Of a stretch of DNA of 64,000 nt, positions 24,491-36,256 are shown in pieces. The stretch spans positions 64,991,737 through 65,055,736 of the forward strand of contig CM036170.1 in NCBI GenBank assembly GCA_020631735.1, written 5' to 3'. The stretch comes from Saccharum officinarum (Eukaryota; Streptophyta; Magnoliopsida; Poales; Poaceae). The translations under genes and the position numbers were made by a program. Position 1 is the first letter of the stretch. The number at the start of each line of letters is the position of its first letter. The notes beneath the pieces were generated by a model. The model was not told the DNA's origin, did no database searches, and was given only the letters and a program-made list of their open reading frames with translations.

Positions 24491-25863
24491 CTTATGGATG
24501 GTGACGTGAAGCGGTGATGACATCGCTCCTTGTCTTGGTTCATAAACAAGGTGTGATGATCTGCATTAGCTTGTGTTCGGCATGATGAAGGTGGTCCTTG
24601 TGGGCTTACATGACAACAAGAGGTCACGTATGCATGTGACCTTTGTCGAGGTGGCAACAATCTCCTGCTTGTGGGGAGACGACTTGTCTCGCATGACGCT
24701 CTCAAGTTGGTTTTGCACCATGTCCACGTCATGCTTTAGGGTGTGAGTTTTGGAGGTGGGGGCTTTTGGGCGAAAGCCTTGCCAAGCTACACGCTGAGGC
24801 CATCAACAGAGATGCCTTTGGCACTTTGCTACATGTTGGAAGCATTTTTGTGAGGTCTCCTATCTCTTAGGGTTTCTGTTGAAAAATCTTGGGTCTCTTG
24901 ATCAGCGTTGGCATCATCTATGGATGTTATGTTCCTCCCAGGAGGCATCGTCATTTTGATTGCCCCCTATCCGCAGAGCTCTTTGCTTGTTTGTTGTGGT
25001 TTGTGGGCGTATATCTGCAGGTGCTTTGGTGGCTTTCTAGCGATGTATTGTCATGGTGGTTCTTATTGTTTTCTTTTGTGAGGGTGTTTTTGTCTAAGTT
25101 GTTTCTTCTCTGTTCATTCATGTCGGGAAAAAAATTCTTGACCGTGGTTTTTCAGAGGGAGAGAGAGAGAGTATTTGCAAAGGAACTCAAGCATTGGCTA
25201 TGTCTGATTCAGCATACTTAATAAGATAAACATTGCTCTTTTAAATGTTCGTTTCAAAAAAAATATAAAATGATCAATGTTAGGATCAAATCCGAGCAGT
25301 GGGACGATAACCACATCATCCGCACACTAGTAGATACATATTTGCCTTCACATTTTCTACATAATAGGGTAGCTCGTAGCTGTCGTATGCATAAGTAACT
25401 TTGTCTCTCCATGGAGAAGCCAACATGTATACATAGCTTTGCCTCTCCAAAGAGAAGATAAAGGCCGCACCAATTATCTCGAGCCGTCTGGCTAGCACTA
25501 GCAGGCTGCCAACTTCAAAGCAGAGCAGAGCACATCAGAGCGCACAACGCCACAAGCAACTTTGCCCGCTTTTACTTTGGAGCACGACGGCTCGTCATAT
25601 CCGGCCACAGCTGCCGAAAGAACAGCCGTTCGCGCGCGCCGACGGAGCAGCTGCAGCCTGCAGCTCCGTCCAAAGGGCGACAGCCTGCAGGATGGCCGAA
25701 ATGCGCAGAAAAATGGACGCGGCCGTCGGTGGCTACCAATAAATGGACTCCCACGCCACGCCGCGCTCTACTAGCACAAGGCTGAAACCAGCGTTGCCGA
25801 GCTAGAGAAACAGAGCCCCCCCCCCGTCTAATTGTCCAGGACACCCTCCACGCACACGCACTG
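24491..25863. other. Intergenic, repeat-like, no gene recognised
   Basis: 24.5-25.2 kb is a low-complexity GT/TG-rich stretch with a short GA run (25155-25171), resembling a diverged retroelement. 25.5-25.86 kb is the GC-richer upstream region of the X8 gene. I see no protein-coding domain. Confidence 0.4.
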
Positions 25864-26743
25864 ATGGAACCTCTGGTGTTCGTGCTGCTCTTGCTGGCCA
25901 TGCCACTCAGAGGATCAGGTGAGAGATACATCTTGCTTCCATGCCCGTATTGATAGATGAAGCTCGATCGTTTAGCGTATTGAGATATCAACCTGCTTGT
26001 GTGTCCCGTGTGGCGCATGAGTGCAGACGGCGCGTGGTGCGTGTGCCGCCCGGACGTGGCCGATGCGGCGCTGCAGAAGACGCTGGACTACGCGTGCGGG
26101 CACGGCGCCGACTGCGCCGCCGTGCTCCCGACGGGGCCGTGCTACAGCCCCACCACGGTGCGCGCGCACTGCTCCTACGCCGCCAACAGCTACTTCCAGC
26201 GGAACAGCCAGGCCAACGGCGCCACCTGCGACTTCGGCGGCACGGCCAACCTCACCGACACAGACCCGAGTACATACAGCACGCACCCCCCCTTTGCTCT
26301 CGATCGACGTTGTCGTCAGGCACCTGCATCTGTCAGGATCGTTTCTAGTATCTTTCTACTGACATCTGTTGCCGGTTGCAGGCTCTGGAACTTGCAAATA
26401 CCCTGCAACACCAAGGTACGTAGGATTCGTAGTGGCCAAACAGTGTTCGCTGGTGAAACAAACACGGGACTGACGTTCTTCTGCTTTCGAATCCGTCGTG
26501 CGTGCGTGCAGCGAAGCAGGGACAAGCGGCAACGCAACTGGCACGGGCACGTCGTCGCCAGGCTCTGCGAGTAACCCGGCTACGACGCCCAGCACGGGAG
26601 GGAGCTTCACGACACCTGTCGGCGCGTTTGGCCCCACGCCTAGCACCGTCAGCGCGGGCACCACCACCGCCGCCGTGTTTGTTGGTCGCCATGCCCTCCT
26701 CGTCGCCGTCGTCTCCATCGTCATGTGTTTCTTGGTGCGCTAA
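25864..26743 (+). CDS. X8-domain (CBM43) GPI-anchored protein, plasmodesmata callose-binding type, 4 exons, 187 aa
   Basis: Likely binds callose (beta-1,3-glucan) at the cell wall and plasmodesmata, as characterised PDCB proteins do. The exons are 25864-25918, 26027-26269, 26382-26415 and 26512-26743. All have GT..AG borders, and the 564 bp are in frame. Residues 1-18 form a signal peptide (MEPLVFVLLLLAMPLRG). The X8 domain (about residues 19-107) begins GAWCVC and keeps the cysteine series AC, DC, PC, HC, TC, TC and the aromatic AANSYFQ. After KYPATP comes a Ser/Thr/Gly/Pro-rich linker, then a hydrophobic C-terminal segment (VGRHALLVAVVSIVMCFL) fitting a GPI-anchor signal. The 34-bp third exon is characteristic of X8 genes. 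I assign PDCB-like rather than a glucanase because no GH17 domain precedes X8. Confidence 0.9.
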
Positions 26744-27689
26744 CTTGCTTGATCAGAAGGAATCCGAAGCAGCGTCACCCTCACAAGACAGAGCTTTTCT
26801 GGGATTCTGGTTTCATGCCGTCGGTGAAGATTTGACAATTGTTCGTTCTTCTTCTCTCATGTTTCTCGCGGTTTTCGTTACTTCCGCACATGAGAATGGA
26901 TCGAGTTTGATTACTTTGCCTGAACTCTCATGTTTCAAGGAATATACGATGGTGTAAATTGCTAGGTATGACCAAATTTTGGCTTGGCACATGATGCCCT
27001 CAACTCAAACCATGCACCACTCAAGTTCTCAATTTTCTATTTCCAATTTCCTCTACCCATAGCCTCTTTGGTGGGGAGAGAATGGCCTTCTTTTGATTGG
27101 GACCAACCACGCTAATAATTGTGGTTTTGTTAACTATTTTTGTCTAAACAAATACAGAAATACTCATTTGTAGTCGCCTAATAAGTTGTATTCCCGTCAG
27201 TCACCAATCTCCCCATGCTCTTCCCCACCGCACGCGCCTGCTCTCGCCCCACCCCTTTCTTCCTCAACTCCGATGACGGGCTTATAAGAGAAGGGTTTGG
27301 GGGAGAAAGGCCGGCCAGGCGGTGGGGACGGCGGCAGGGCAGTTTAGAGGCTCTGGCAGTGGTGGAGGAGGCTAGGCCAGGTCGGGGCAAGTAGGCTCCA
27401 TGGCCCGAGCTCGCCACAGAAGGAGGAGGGGATGAGGAGAAGAAGGCGGCTGCCGCGGACGCGCTAGGATTTTGTTGGAGCTTTGGAGGCGTCGCCATGG
27501 CCGCGGAGCTTTGGCGAAACCCTAGCAGTCCGCGGCGGGGCAGTGCGCTGCGGTGGGGTGGGGCGCGAGGAAGAAAACTCAAGGAGGAAGAGGGGGCGCG
27601 AGGAGTAGGAGGCTGGCGCGGTAGGAGATTGAAGGTGACTGGTGCATTATCAAAGCGTCACATGTGGCGGTGACACACCCAAACTAATA
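26744..27689. other. X8 gene 3' flank and a GC-rich stretch
   Basis: 26744-27170 is probable 3' UTR and downstream sequence. On the minus strand 27582-27178 is open for 134 codons with an Ala/Ser/Pro-rich sequence starting near MATPPKLQQ. I recognise no domain, and it could be a captured 5' gene piece or chance in GC-rich DNA. Confidence 0.35.
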
Positions 27690-27931
27690 CTCCCTCCGTC
27701 CTAAAAAGAGTGATATTTTTTACTTTCAGACATCATGTTTGACTGTTCGTCTTATTTAAAAATTTTATATAAATTATAAAATAAACAAATCATTAGTAAA
27801 GTATCCCTAATGATAAAATAAGTCATAACAAAATATATGATATTTATATCAAAAAAATTAAATAAGATGGATGGTCAAATAAGATGTCTAAAAGTAAAAA
27901 ACAATACTCTTTTTTTTTAGGGCGGAGGGAG
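27690..27931. mobile_element. Stowaway MITE
   Basis: The left end TA|CTCCCTCCGTCCTAAAAAG pairs with the right end TTTTTAGGGCGGAGGGAG. The right TA has mutated to GAT. The interior is AT-rich with palindromic arms. Confidence 0.85.
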
Positions 27932-28398
27932 ATGGAGTTTCATGTCACTATGGTACATGTGACCAAACACGCTCCTTCCTGCTGTTGAAATTTGGAAATG
28001 ACGTGGAGGAGGAACTTCCATGCATGGCCATGGGTCATGGCGCGGATGCTGTCAAAGTGTCAACGCGTCCAGCACCAAAGCTCTACCTGTAGTTCCCGCG
28101 CACCTCTAGGCTCGAGCACTACTAGCTCCTCACAATACCGCCCCCCCGTCGTTTGCGCGATCCACTTATTCCTCGCTTCCAATGCATGCCTTGCCACCAT
28201 CTACATGTTCCGGTCGGTTCCTGGCCTTCCTTCTCCAACTTGTTTCTCTCTCTGTCTTCTCATCAATCCCGTGTCCGTGTCTCCGGCAAGCACGCGGCGC
28301 TAGCTTAGCGCCCTGCTGCACCCAGGCGCTTCTCCGTCAGCTTATTCTCCACGAATCGGCGACATTGATGCGCGGCGCGACGACGCAGCGGCCGTGTC

Positions 28399-29790
28399 AT
28401 GAGGAAGCTGTGCCCGAACCTGGACCGCGACGACTCCCTGGACACCGTGCTGGAGGTGCCCATCCCCGATGAGATGCTCATCAACGCCCCCGGCGCCGAC
28501 AAGCGCCGCGGCGCCGGGGGCGCCAACATGCGCGCCTGGCTCAAGAACCAGGCCTTCGATCGCGCCACCGTCGACGGGGCTGCCTCCGCCACGGCGGAGC
28601 TCCAGCTGTTCCTCAACGTCGTCGGGTCGCCGCTCATCCCCTGCCCCGTCCCGCACGATCGCGCTTTCAGCCGCTCCATCCGCGACTCCTCTATCGTAAG
28701 CCACCCACCCATCATCGTCCTGCCATGCACGGGAGCGGAATGAGTGATCGCGCGTCCCTGGCATGCATGCTACGTTTTTTACGCGCGCACGGAAATCGTG
28801 ACTCGGTTGCTTGATGAATGGTCGATTGAAGCAAGCGTCGACGGCCAAGTACATCATCCAGCAGTACATCGCGGCGACGGGCGGGCAGGCGGCGCTGCAG
28901 GGGGTGCGGAGCATGTACGCCGTGGGGAAGGTGCGGATGTGCGCGTCCGAGTTCCACCTCGGCGACCAGACGGTCACCACCGCCGCCGCGCAGGGCCGCG
29001 CCGAGGTCGGCGGCTTCGTGCTCTGGCAGAAGACACCCGAGGTCTGGTTCTTCGAGCTCATAATGGCCGGCCACAAGATGAGCGCCGGCAGCGACGGCAA
29101 GATCGCGTGGCGCCAGTCCGCCGCCGAGCACTCCCACGTCTCGCGCGGCCCGCCCCGGCCCCTCCGCCGCTCTCTCCAGGTAATTGAAGCACCAAAGGCG
29201 GCACGTGCTGGCAAGGCATGCAGAGGATAGCGTTCAGCCAGAGCCAGATGCATCTTCGATCGTGCTCCTTTTATTTGCAGGGGCTGGATCCACGCTCCAT
29301 CGCGAACCTCTTCTCGGACGCGGTGTGCATAGGCGAGAAGGTCCTCAGCAACGAGGAGTGCTTCATCCTGAAGCTGGAGGCCGGCGCCGCGACGCTGCGG
29401 GCTCGGAGCGCTCCGGCGTTCGACATCATCCACCACACGGTGTGGGGCTACTTCAGCCAGCGCACGGGGCTGCTCATCCAGCTCGAGGACTCGCACCTGC
29501 TCCGCATGAAGTCCGGCAAGGGCCACCGCCGCAGCGAGAACATCTTCTGGGAGACCAGCATGGAGTCCGTCATCTCCGACTACCGCTACATCGACGGCAT
29601 CAACATCGCGCACGGCGGCCACACCAACGTCACGCTCTTCCGTTACGGTGAGGGATCCGTCAACCACAAGCGGAAGCTGGAGGAGACGTGGACGGTGGAG
29701 GAGGCCGATTTCAATGTGCACGGCCTCACCACGGACTACTTCCTGCCGCCGGCCGACCTCAAGAAGGACGTCGAAGATCAGAATAAGTGA
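28399..29790 (+). CDS. DUF620 family protein, 3 exons, 385 aa
   Basis: Member of the plant-specific DUF620 family (often labelled lipoprotein-like in databases). No biochemical role is established, and I do not infer one. The exons are 28399-28695, 28829-29179 and 29281-29790, all phase 0 with GT..AG borders. The N-terminus MRKLCPNLDRDDSLDTVLEV is typical of the family. The core includes STAKYIIQQYIAATGGQAAL, GGFVLWQKTPEVWFFELIMA, the long GLDPRSIANLFSDAVCIGEK segment and YRYIDGINIAHGGHT. The last exon ends with a charged tail and TGA. Length agrees with family members (about 370-480 aa). Strong GC bias makes a long antisense frame, which is not a gene. It converges on EXO70, whose stop lies 670 bp away. 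Confidence 0.9.
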
Positions 29791-30462
29791 TGGGCTAGCG
29801 TTTGATTCCACTTATTAATTGGAGGACATAGAAATTCATTCATCCAGGGATAATTTTTTTTTTATAGGGGTGGCGGCAGTTCTATGTGTTCTTTTATTTC
29901 TCTCGTTTTTTTTTTCTGATTTAAACTGCAGGGGACTACATGGTTAACTCATGTACAGAGCACAGTAGATATGGGGAATGGGGAGTTTGATTAATTTCTT
30001 TAATTTTGGTTGGGACTTTCTATCAAACATCTATAGTGTGACGAATTGATTTCATTCTGATCTTTAAAAAAAAAAGGTTTCATTCTTCACTGAACCCTTC
30101 AGCTGTGAAGAGCTCCTTTCAGACCAACACATATCCTTCATTTTAATGGAGGCAAATTATTAAATGGATCAGGAATGAAGAATTACTGTATCACTACAAA
30201 ACATTCAGAAACTATACACTCCGTCACCAAAGTTTCGTGAACAGTAGAATGCTATCTCTAACATCATATGTACTTCTACAATGTCATGAGGAAAGGAATG
30301 CTAGGCAGCAAGACAGGCCACAAGAAAAGGCAAAATCATGCTAGTTTGGCAGAACAGGACAACACTATACTCATTCAACAGTACCATTACAAACCAAAGA
30401 AGGAAACAAAAAATCAGGTGGAGGGGACTGAGGCATCTCTTCTTCAAGAATTGGTTCAAGCT

Positions 30463-32337
30463 TTACACTCGAAAAGAATACTGCAGTGTCTTTTGAGTTC
30501 CTTCAAAAAGATCTAGCAAAAGTGTCTCCAAATCCTCTGGCCTGTACTTTATGTAACGATCTTGATGCCTTCTGCCATCAAGAAAGCCTGAATATCTTCC
30601 CACGAACGTCCTATAGGCCTGTATAACTTTCAGTGATATTGATATCCGGACATCATCGCGGAGTTGGTCATCTGGGACAGACCATGCTGTCTGAACTCGG
30701 TAAACCTCTTCAAAGGACAGATTGAAATTCTTTATCTTCTCCCTGATAGTTTTGCGAGAAGCAGCATCACCAGCAGCACATAAGCCATCATCACTGAGGT
30801 AAGAGAGAACATTATTCCATGATGCCCGCTCATATCTCATAGCTTGCTGCTGAAATTTCCTGTTATGAATCCGGATCCAGTCATCACCAAGAAAGCTTTT
30901 GAGATCCGAGTTCTTCACTTTCTGAACCATGTAGTGGATGTTGTTCATCATGAAGATGTTCTGCAATCGATCATCTCTGTACAATCTAGACCCAGCTTCA
31001 AGATTTGCCTCCAAAACTGCAGTAACAGACTGTAGATGCAAAGCTGTTGCCGTGAAATTAGGATATGAGTTTGCCATCAACTGAATGTCAGAAGCCATGC
31101 ATCTTCGATCCGTGTCCTTGAGAAGTGAATCAAGAGTTTTGCTGTATGCTGTGAGAGCCCTTATGTAGTTCATAACATACTTTGTAAGTGGATGCACTTC
31201 TCCACGAGCTACTGCACTTGATGAAGTGTATGATTGGATGGCATACTTGAATTCTGCAAATGTCTTCCTTGCAGATTCTCCCAGTTGCAGTAGTGCTTCA
31301 TGATACTCATTCAGGATCATATCATCGTATCCTGATTCAAACAAGGATTCAGCTTCAGGGAGAAGATCTTCCAGGACATCATACATATCAAGCAATCGAA
31401 AAAGCTTTTCTGTTTTTGGGGGACCAATTGCTACAGATACATAAAAGCTCAGAAGTTGTATAACTGAGTTAAATGAAATCTCAGAGAAGCACAAGTCTGC
31501 AGTTGAATCTGTAAGTTCACCAAAGACATGTTTGCTAAGACGTTTCTCACTTACGAGATATACTCGAATAAAAACCCTCATTGCTCGGTTCCATCTCTTT
31601 ATTAATGAATTCAACTTGTTCCAACTAGTGTTCATAAGCTCCTCTATACTGAGCTTTTCCAGACGAAGAGACCCAAAGTACTCATCTATCGCACTCTGCC
31701 GTGAGTTTATATAAGCCTGGCAACACTCCTTATCATAGCCATTCAGGAACATGAATTTAGCAATGGACTTGACAGCAGCGAGTGCACCAGGTTGAATTAA
31801 ATCAGGCACAAAATATTCTGGTCCTCCACTGATGTCATTTGGTGTTTCCTTCCCTTCCGATTGTTCCTCACTAAATGAGCTGCCTGAAAAGTCTTCCGCA
31901 CTACCATCCTCTGTAGAGCGAAAAGAGAGAACCTCCTGTTCTAATGGCTGTTTGTAATGTGTAAGAAGATAAACAAATTCCTCTTCGAGTCTTGCCATTG
32001 CCATTTCAGAAAGGTCATATGCATACACAGTGAGTTCATCCAGCTGTTTGGCTTCTCCACCAGGGTCTAAGGTCCTTAACTTTTCAGACAGTTGTTTGAT
32101 TTTACACAGTACTTCCAAGTACTCAAATGAGTCCTGTGGATCATGGACATGCATGGAGTTGTCAAAATCCAAACTAAGAATCTTCTTTCTCAAGGCCTTA
32201 AGCGCTTGTTTAACATCACATATCTCATTATCTTCTCCCAGAGTAATGTTTGAAAACTGCTTCACTAACTCTGCAGCCATCATATTATGGACCTTCCCTG
32301 CATCATATTTTAACACAAAGATCAGGTCTAGCTCCAA
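30463..32337 (-). CDS. EXO70: EXO70 exocyst complex subunit, intronless CDS, up to 624 aa
   Basis: Subunit of the octameric exocyst that tethers secretory vesicles at the plasma membrane; EXO70 binds phosphoinositides. The open frame is a single exon, as in most grass EXO70 genes. The true start may be one of the two adjacent Met codons at residues 19-20 (MMAAELVKQFSNI, 32283 or 32280), because upstream residues look non-conserved. An acidic Ser-rich stretch (about residues 145-175) is followed by the EXO70 domain from about residue 230 to the end. It includes VHPLTKYVMNYIRALTAYSK, the FMMNNIHYMVQKV segment, and a C-terminus ending YIKYRPEDLETLLLDLFEG. I cannot fix the subclade; the C-terminus looks closer to the grass C/F-like groups than to EXO70A1. 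A probable 5' UTR exon lies near 33.1 kb. Confidence 0.95.
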   Translation of the reverse strand: MELDLIFVLKYDAGKVHNMMAAELVKQFSNITLGEDNEICDVKQALKALRKKILSLDFDNSMHVHDPQDSFEYLEVLCKIKQLSEKLRTLDPGGEAKQLDELTVYAYDLSEMAMARLEEEFVYLLTHYKQPLEQEVLSFRSTEDGSAEDFSGSSFSEEQSEGKETPNDISGGPEYFVPDLIQPGALAAVKSIAKFMFLNGYDKECCQAYINSRQSAIDEYFGSLRLEKLSIEELMNTSWNKLNSLIKRWNRAMRVFIRVYLVSEKRLSKHVFGELTDSTADLCFSEISFNSVIQLLSFYVSVAIGPPKTEKLFRLLDMYDVLEDLLPEAESLFESGYDDMILNEYHEALLQLGESARKTFAEFKYAIQSYTSSSAVARGEVHPLTKYVMNYIRALTAYSKTLDSLLKDTDRRCMASDIQLMANSYPNFTATALHLQSVTAVLEANLEAGSRLYRDDRLQNIFMMNNIHYMVQKVKNSDLKSFLGDDWIRIHNRKFQQQAMRYERASWNNVLSYLSDDGLCAAGDAASRKTIREKIKNFNLSFEEVYRVQTAWSVPDDQLRDDVRISISLKVIQAYRTFVGRYSGFLDGRRHQDRYIKYRPEDLETLLLDLFEGTQKTLQYSFRV

Positions 32338-33047
32338 TATTTCAAGGTTCAGACTTGAATTTGGGAAAGCTAGTTACGCAAAGTAGTAAAGATAAACATG
32401 CCAAATAGATGGAAATAGACAATTAAGCATGAATCAGCGAATATCAAACATATGATGCTCAAGCAGCAAACTTTGAAACTTGCAAGCACAGCCATGTAAA
32501 TAGCAAAGGTAAACAGAAACTGAAAAAAAAAGTAGATAAAGGTAACATCACAGTTAAAGGTCACAGAGACTAGAGCAGATACAGACTAGTTACCTACTTA
32601 CCTCTCTTCCCTTTTTTTTCTTAAGAAAAACAGTGGAGAAATTTGATCAGATAAGATTCCACCAGCCCGATGGCTTAATAATCTAATTTGCTCTTGTTGA
32701 ACAGCAGGAACAGGGCGGTCCTCTTTTTTCTAAGAACAGCTGATGATCTCAATATGTGGAACGGGGTAATACCCACCGAGGGGTAGTAATGTTTAGCAGA
32801 TGAACTTATTCGTTCTTATATTAGTCAATTATTAGGGGGAAATCGTCACAGTAGCTAGAGTCTAAGAACATGTTGGGGAAAAAGGTCCCCACGAACAAGG
32901 AAAAAAAACTCAAACAATTTGACCACAAATATCTCTATTAAAGCGAAACCAAACTCGAGCAAAAGCTAACTGGCACTCAAAAGCACATAGACGCATAGTA
33001 AGAAACTATGCAAGAAACCTTTACAGAGCAAGAAGAAGAGACTCACC

Positions 33048-33200
33048 ACCGGCACCGAAGAGCTGCAGCTCTTCGCCCACTCCGGCGGTCGCCCAGGGGA
33101 CTGCCGCAATCCCAGATTCAGAACTCGCCCAGGAGGCAAGAGCGAGGAAGAGAGGCTCGCGGGGGAAGAGAGAAAGAGAGGCGCAAAGTACAAAAGAGAG
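33048..33200 (-). other. Probable 5' UTR exon of EXO70
   Basis: A GC/CT-rich minus-strand stretch ends with a good donor, GGTG|GTGAGT, at about 33047. A matching acceptor with a long pyrimidine run (TTTTTTTTCAG) lies at 32520, giving a UTR intron of about 0.5 kb before the coding exon. The transcription start (right edge) is a guess. Confidence 0.5.
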
Positions 33201-34107
33201 AGAGAAAGATAACGGAGTACGATTATTGGGGTGTGGTGATCAGGTCAGTGGAGCTGTGTGGTACGAGTCAAGTCAACCCGAGGGAAGCGACGGCGACGGG
33301 AGGGAAGGGGGCTCTGCGGACTGCGGAGGAGACACCGGTGTGGGGATGGGGATGGTCAGCGGACGGAATTGGAACGGGATGCCGTGGTGCCGGGGCTCTC
33401 GCTCTCGCTCGCTCGTCCCTGTTGCCGTCCGTCCGTCCGTCCCCCTCCCTCTCGCCGAAGGAGTCAAGGACGACAGGCCGCGGCATTCCGTTCCAACGGG
33501 AAACGCGACCGTTCCGCGGAAACGGAGTGAAGGGCGAGCTGCGCACTTGTTCCGCGAAACAGGATGAGGGAAGGGAGTTGGCTTGCGCTGCTGCCTGACC
33601 GTACGGACGACTGACTAATCTACTCGACTAGTACCCATCACCAGCTCTCCAATGTGGTGACTGGTGAGCAAATTACTCACTCGGTTAAAAAAGATATTAT
33701 TATTGTTTTTAGGTGTCAATATAAATCTCAAATAACTAGATACATATAAGAACGAATCACAAAATATATTTCCCTAATACCTCATTTAGAAATACAAAAA
33801 AGTTGATAATGTTTTTTTTATAAATTGAGTCAAATTTAAAAAGTTTGACTTAGTCCTAACCTAACTAACTATTTTTCCTATATCTCAGGTGTCTGATTTT
33901 TTTGTTGTTGCATAGGTACTATATAATTTTGTCATTGTTTGGCTATAGAAAAATTGTTTATTACTTTGTATCTCTTATGAGTCATCCTTTTAATTGTCAC
34001 AGTTGTTCCTGTGAGTTGTTAGCTGAAATTTTCTAAAAACTTAGGCACCTAAAATATAGCAACTTTCCAAAATAATAATATTTTTATTAGAGCTACTAAA
34101 TGATTTA
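33201..34107. other. EXO70 upstream region, no gene
   Basis: 33.2-33.6 kb is GC-rich and lies just upstream of the putative EXO70 first exon, so it probably holds its promoter. 33.65-34.1 kb is AT-rich, with a diverged Stowaway-like look but no clean ends. Confidence 0.4.
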
Positions 34108-34317
34108 GGGCTTGTTTGAATTCTCTGGTCTAAAGTTTAGTTGACTAAAGTTGAGGACTAAAACTTTAGGCCACTTTAGCTCACTTATGTGGTCTAAAGC
34201 ATTGTAAGATGGTCTAAAGTTTAGACAAGATTTTAGACCTTATGTTTGGAGCCCCAAAAGGTAAAGTGGTCTAAAATTTACTAGGTAAACTTTAGATCAT
34301 GAGATCCAAATAGGGCC
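34108..34317. mobile_element. Tourist-like MITE
   Basis: The left end TTA|GGGCTTGTTTGAATTCTC pairs with the inverse of GAGATCCAAATAGGGCC at the right. Internal palindromic GGTCTAAAGTTTAG-type arms are abundant. The right flank is TCA instead of TTA. Confidence 0.75.
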
Positions 34318-34329
34318 TCAGTCTTACGC

Positions 34330-36150
34330 TCTTCACTAGTGTTGTTACATCGTTAGCGTGTTGTAGCCTGTTGGCCTTAGCAAATCATGCAGTAAGTACT
34401 TTTTTTTCATTCTTGGTTGTCCTCCTGTATGGATCTATTTATTAAAACTAAGCCTAGCTCAGGCTAATATGGAGGTTGGCTTCTGGAAAAAGTGACAGGA
34501 CACATAGATGAAGGAGCTTTGAAGTTACTGTCCTTCTATCATAGCTTAACGCTAAGTTTTGCCCTGTCTAGAAATGTTACTTTTGCTTTGCAGTGTACCT
34601 CTCTCATATTTTTTTCTGCACGTGTAAGTACACCTAGACCTTAAGTGGGTTTTAGCAGATTAAATGACAACACAAAGATACTAATGTATTTTATGAGATT
34701 TGCAAGCATTTAGTCCCACGTACTATTTTGATTGGGCTCGTATTGTGAAGCAAATGATATAACTGAGAAATGAGTCCAAGATTATTGATAAAATGCATGA
34801 ATTGGCAAGCGTGTGCGTCAAACGTAGATGAGACATGAGAATTTGCATATGGAATGGTCTTATTCTTAAAGCATGCCTATTCTAAGCAAGATGATGAAAT
34901 GATTTGCATATTGATGGTTAATTGTCAGTGCTTGAATGGTTCATAAATAAAGATAATTGAGAAGAAACTCATTGAAACAATCTAGTTCAAGTAGAAGACA
35001 ACAATACAAATGACATAGTATATTTAATGTGTGCTTAAAGTTTATTCAAAGCAAGATGTGACTTGATGGCTTGATAGGGTGAAGATAGTAACGAAAGGAC
35101 TTCGAGGTATTAAGCGAAGGTGAAGGACAAGTGACGGCTTGACGACCGAGGGACCATAGCTAGAGTGAAGAAGATAGTACTTACCTTGAGTCAATGTACT
35201 AATCAGGCTATGAAGAGTCATGTTAATGTAGAGGATCAAATCATTGTTGAGTTACTTGGAAAGGAAATTTGGATGAAAAAAGCGTAGTCTTGACCAAATA
35301 GATGGAGAAATTCAAAGTCATAGCTCAAGACAATGAAGGTGTTCAATGCCGATCAAAGTTGAGAAAGTGACAATATATGAAGAACGATAAGCTCAAGTGA
35401 TATTAATTGTGAATCTTTAATTCTTATGTATATTGTTACCATACTATTAAGAGGGATACAACAAGTGCTAGATGTGGCCTAGAAAGGCTAGGAGTACTCA
35501 GAACAATTTAAGCGAGAAATCTGAGTGATTAGCGTAGTTGAGAGAGTTGTTTGAGAGGAGGCTGGAAAAACCAGGTAGGCCGGTTTCCCAAACCATTTAG
35601 GATGTACAATGACTAGTGTGTTTGCAAAAACGGCTAGGTCGGTTTGCCAAATCAGCTAGGACGATTTTGACAGATTAGGTGCAGCTAGTTTTTGTGGGAC
35701 GTTTATTTATACCTCCTCCCGTAGGCTTGGACAAGTTGCTGAAGTTTTTCCACATCCATATACACCAACAAAGCCTAGAGAGAGCTCTCAATTCACCCTT
35801 TGTGGGAGTTGAGTGAACTTAGTCATATCTATTGAATTGGAGATCAAGATTTGAGCCTAGCTTGTGAGCTTATATGTGAGTAATAGAGAGCCAAACAGCC
35901 TTGGGCACTTCGTGGCAACGTCAAGTTTTAGTGTGAAGCATTTGGTACTCTTGGAGCTTTGTTCTTAGATGGCTAGCGTCGCCAACGAGCAACCAAGGTT
36001 GGGGTGTGCCGCTAGACAATTTGTGAGGGCTACGATCTTGCCTTAAAAACAGATTTCTCAGCTTCTCGGTTTTTGGGTTGAATGGTCAGGAGTGCTTACG
36101 AGAGAAGCTAATCATAAGCTTTGCATTTGAATCTGCTTCTACTTTTTTCA
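34330..36150. mobile_element. LTR-retrotransposon-like remnant, unclassified
   Basis: Non-coding, moderately AT-rich DNA with features typical of an LTR and leader: a TATTTATACCTCC motif (TATA-like, about 35706), then a GAGAGAGCTCTCAATTCACC stretch and a long untranslated region. I found no clear TG..CA ends, target duplication or coding domain, so the classification is tentative. Confidence 0.35.
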
Positions 36151-36256
36151 ATACAAAATCAGCAAATAAGTCATTCCAAATAAGCCTCTATTCCAAAGTT
36201 GGTTTTGTTGTTCCGTGAAACTTTCGGTGATAAGCCATACAATCCAGGTGCGCCAG

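Noticed and set aside
24889..25221. 110-codon hydrophobic plus-strand frame
   Set aside because: The hydrophobicity comes from T-rich sequence. There are no family features and no splice partners.
28342..29811. 489-codon minus-strand open frame
   Set aside because: It is fully antisense to the DUF620 exons and introns; the GC-rich third codon positions of grass genes create such shadow frames. No domain is visible.
33650..33900. Possible further Stowaway MITE upstream of EXO70
   Set aside because: The interior is AT-rich in the right way, but neither terminal repeat nor TA duplication is convincing.
36060..36190. Possible end of another Tourist MITE near CRR7
   Set aside because: CCAAATAAGCC-like words occur, but there is no matching left terminus.
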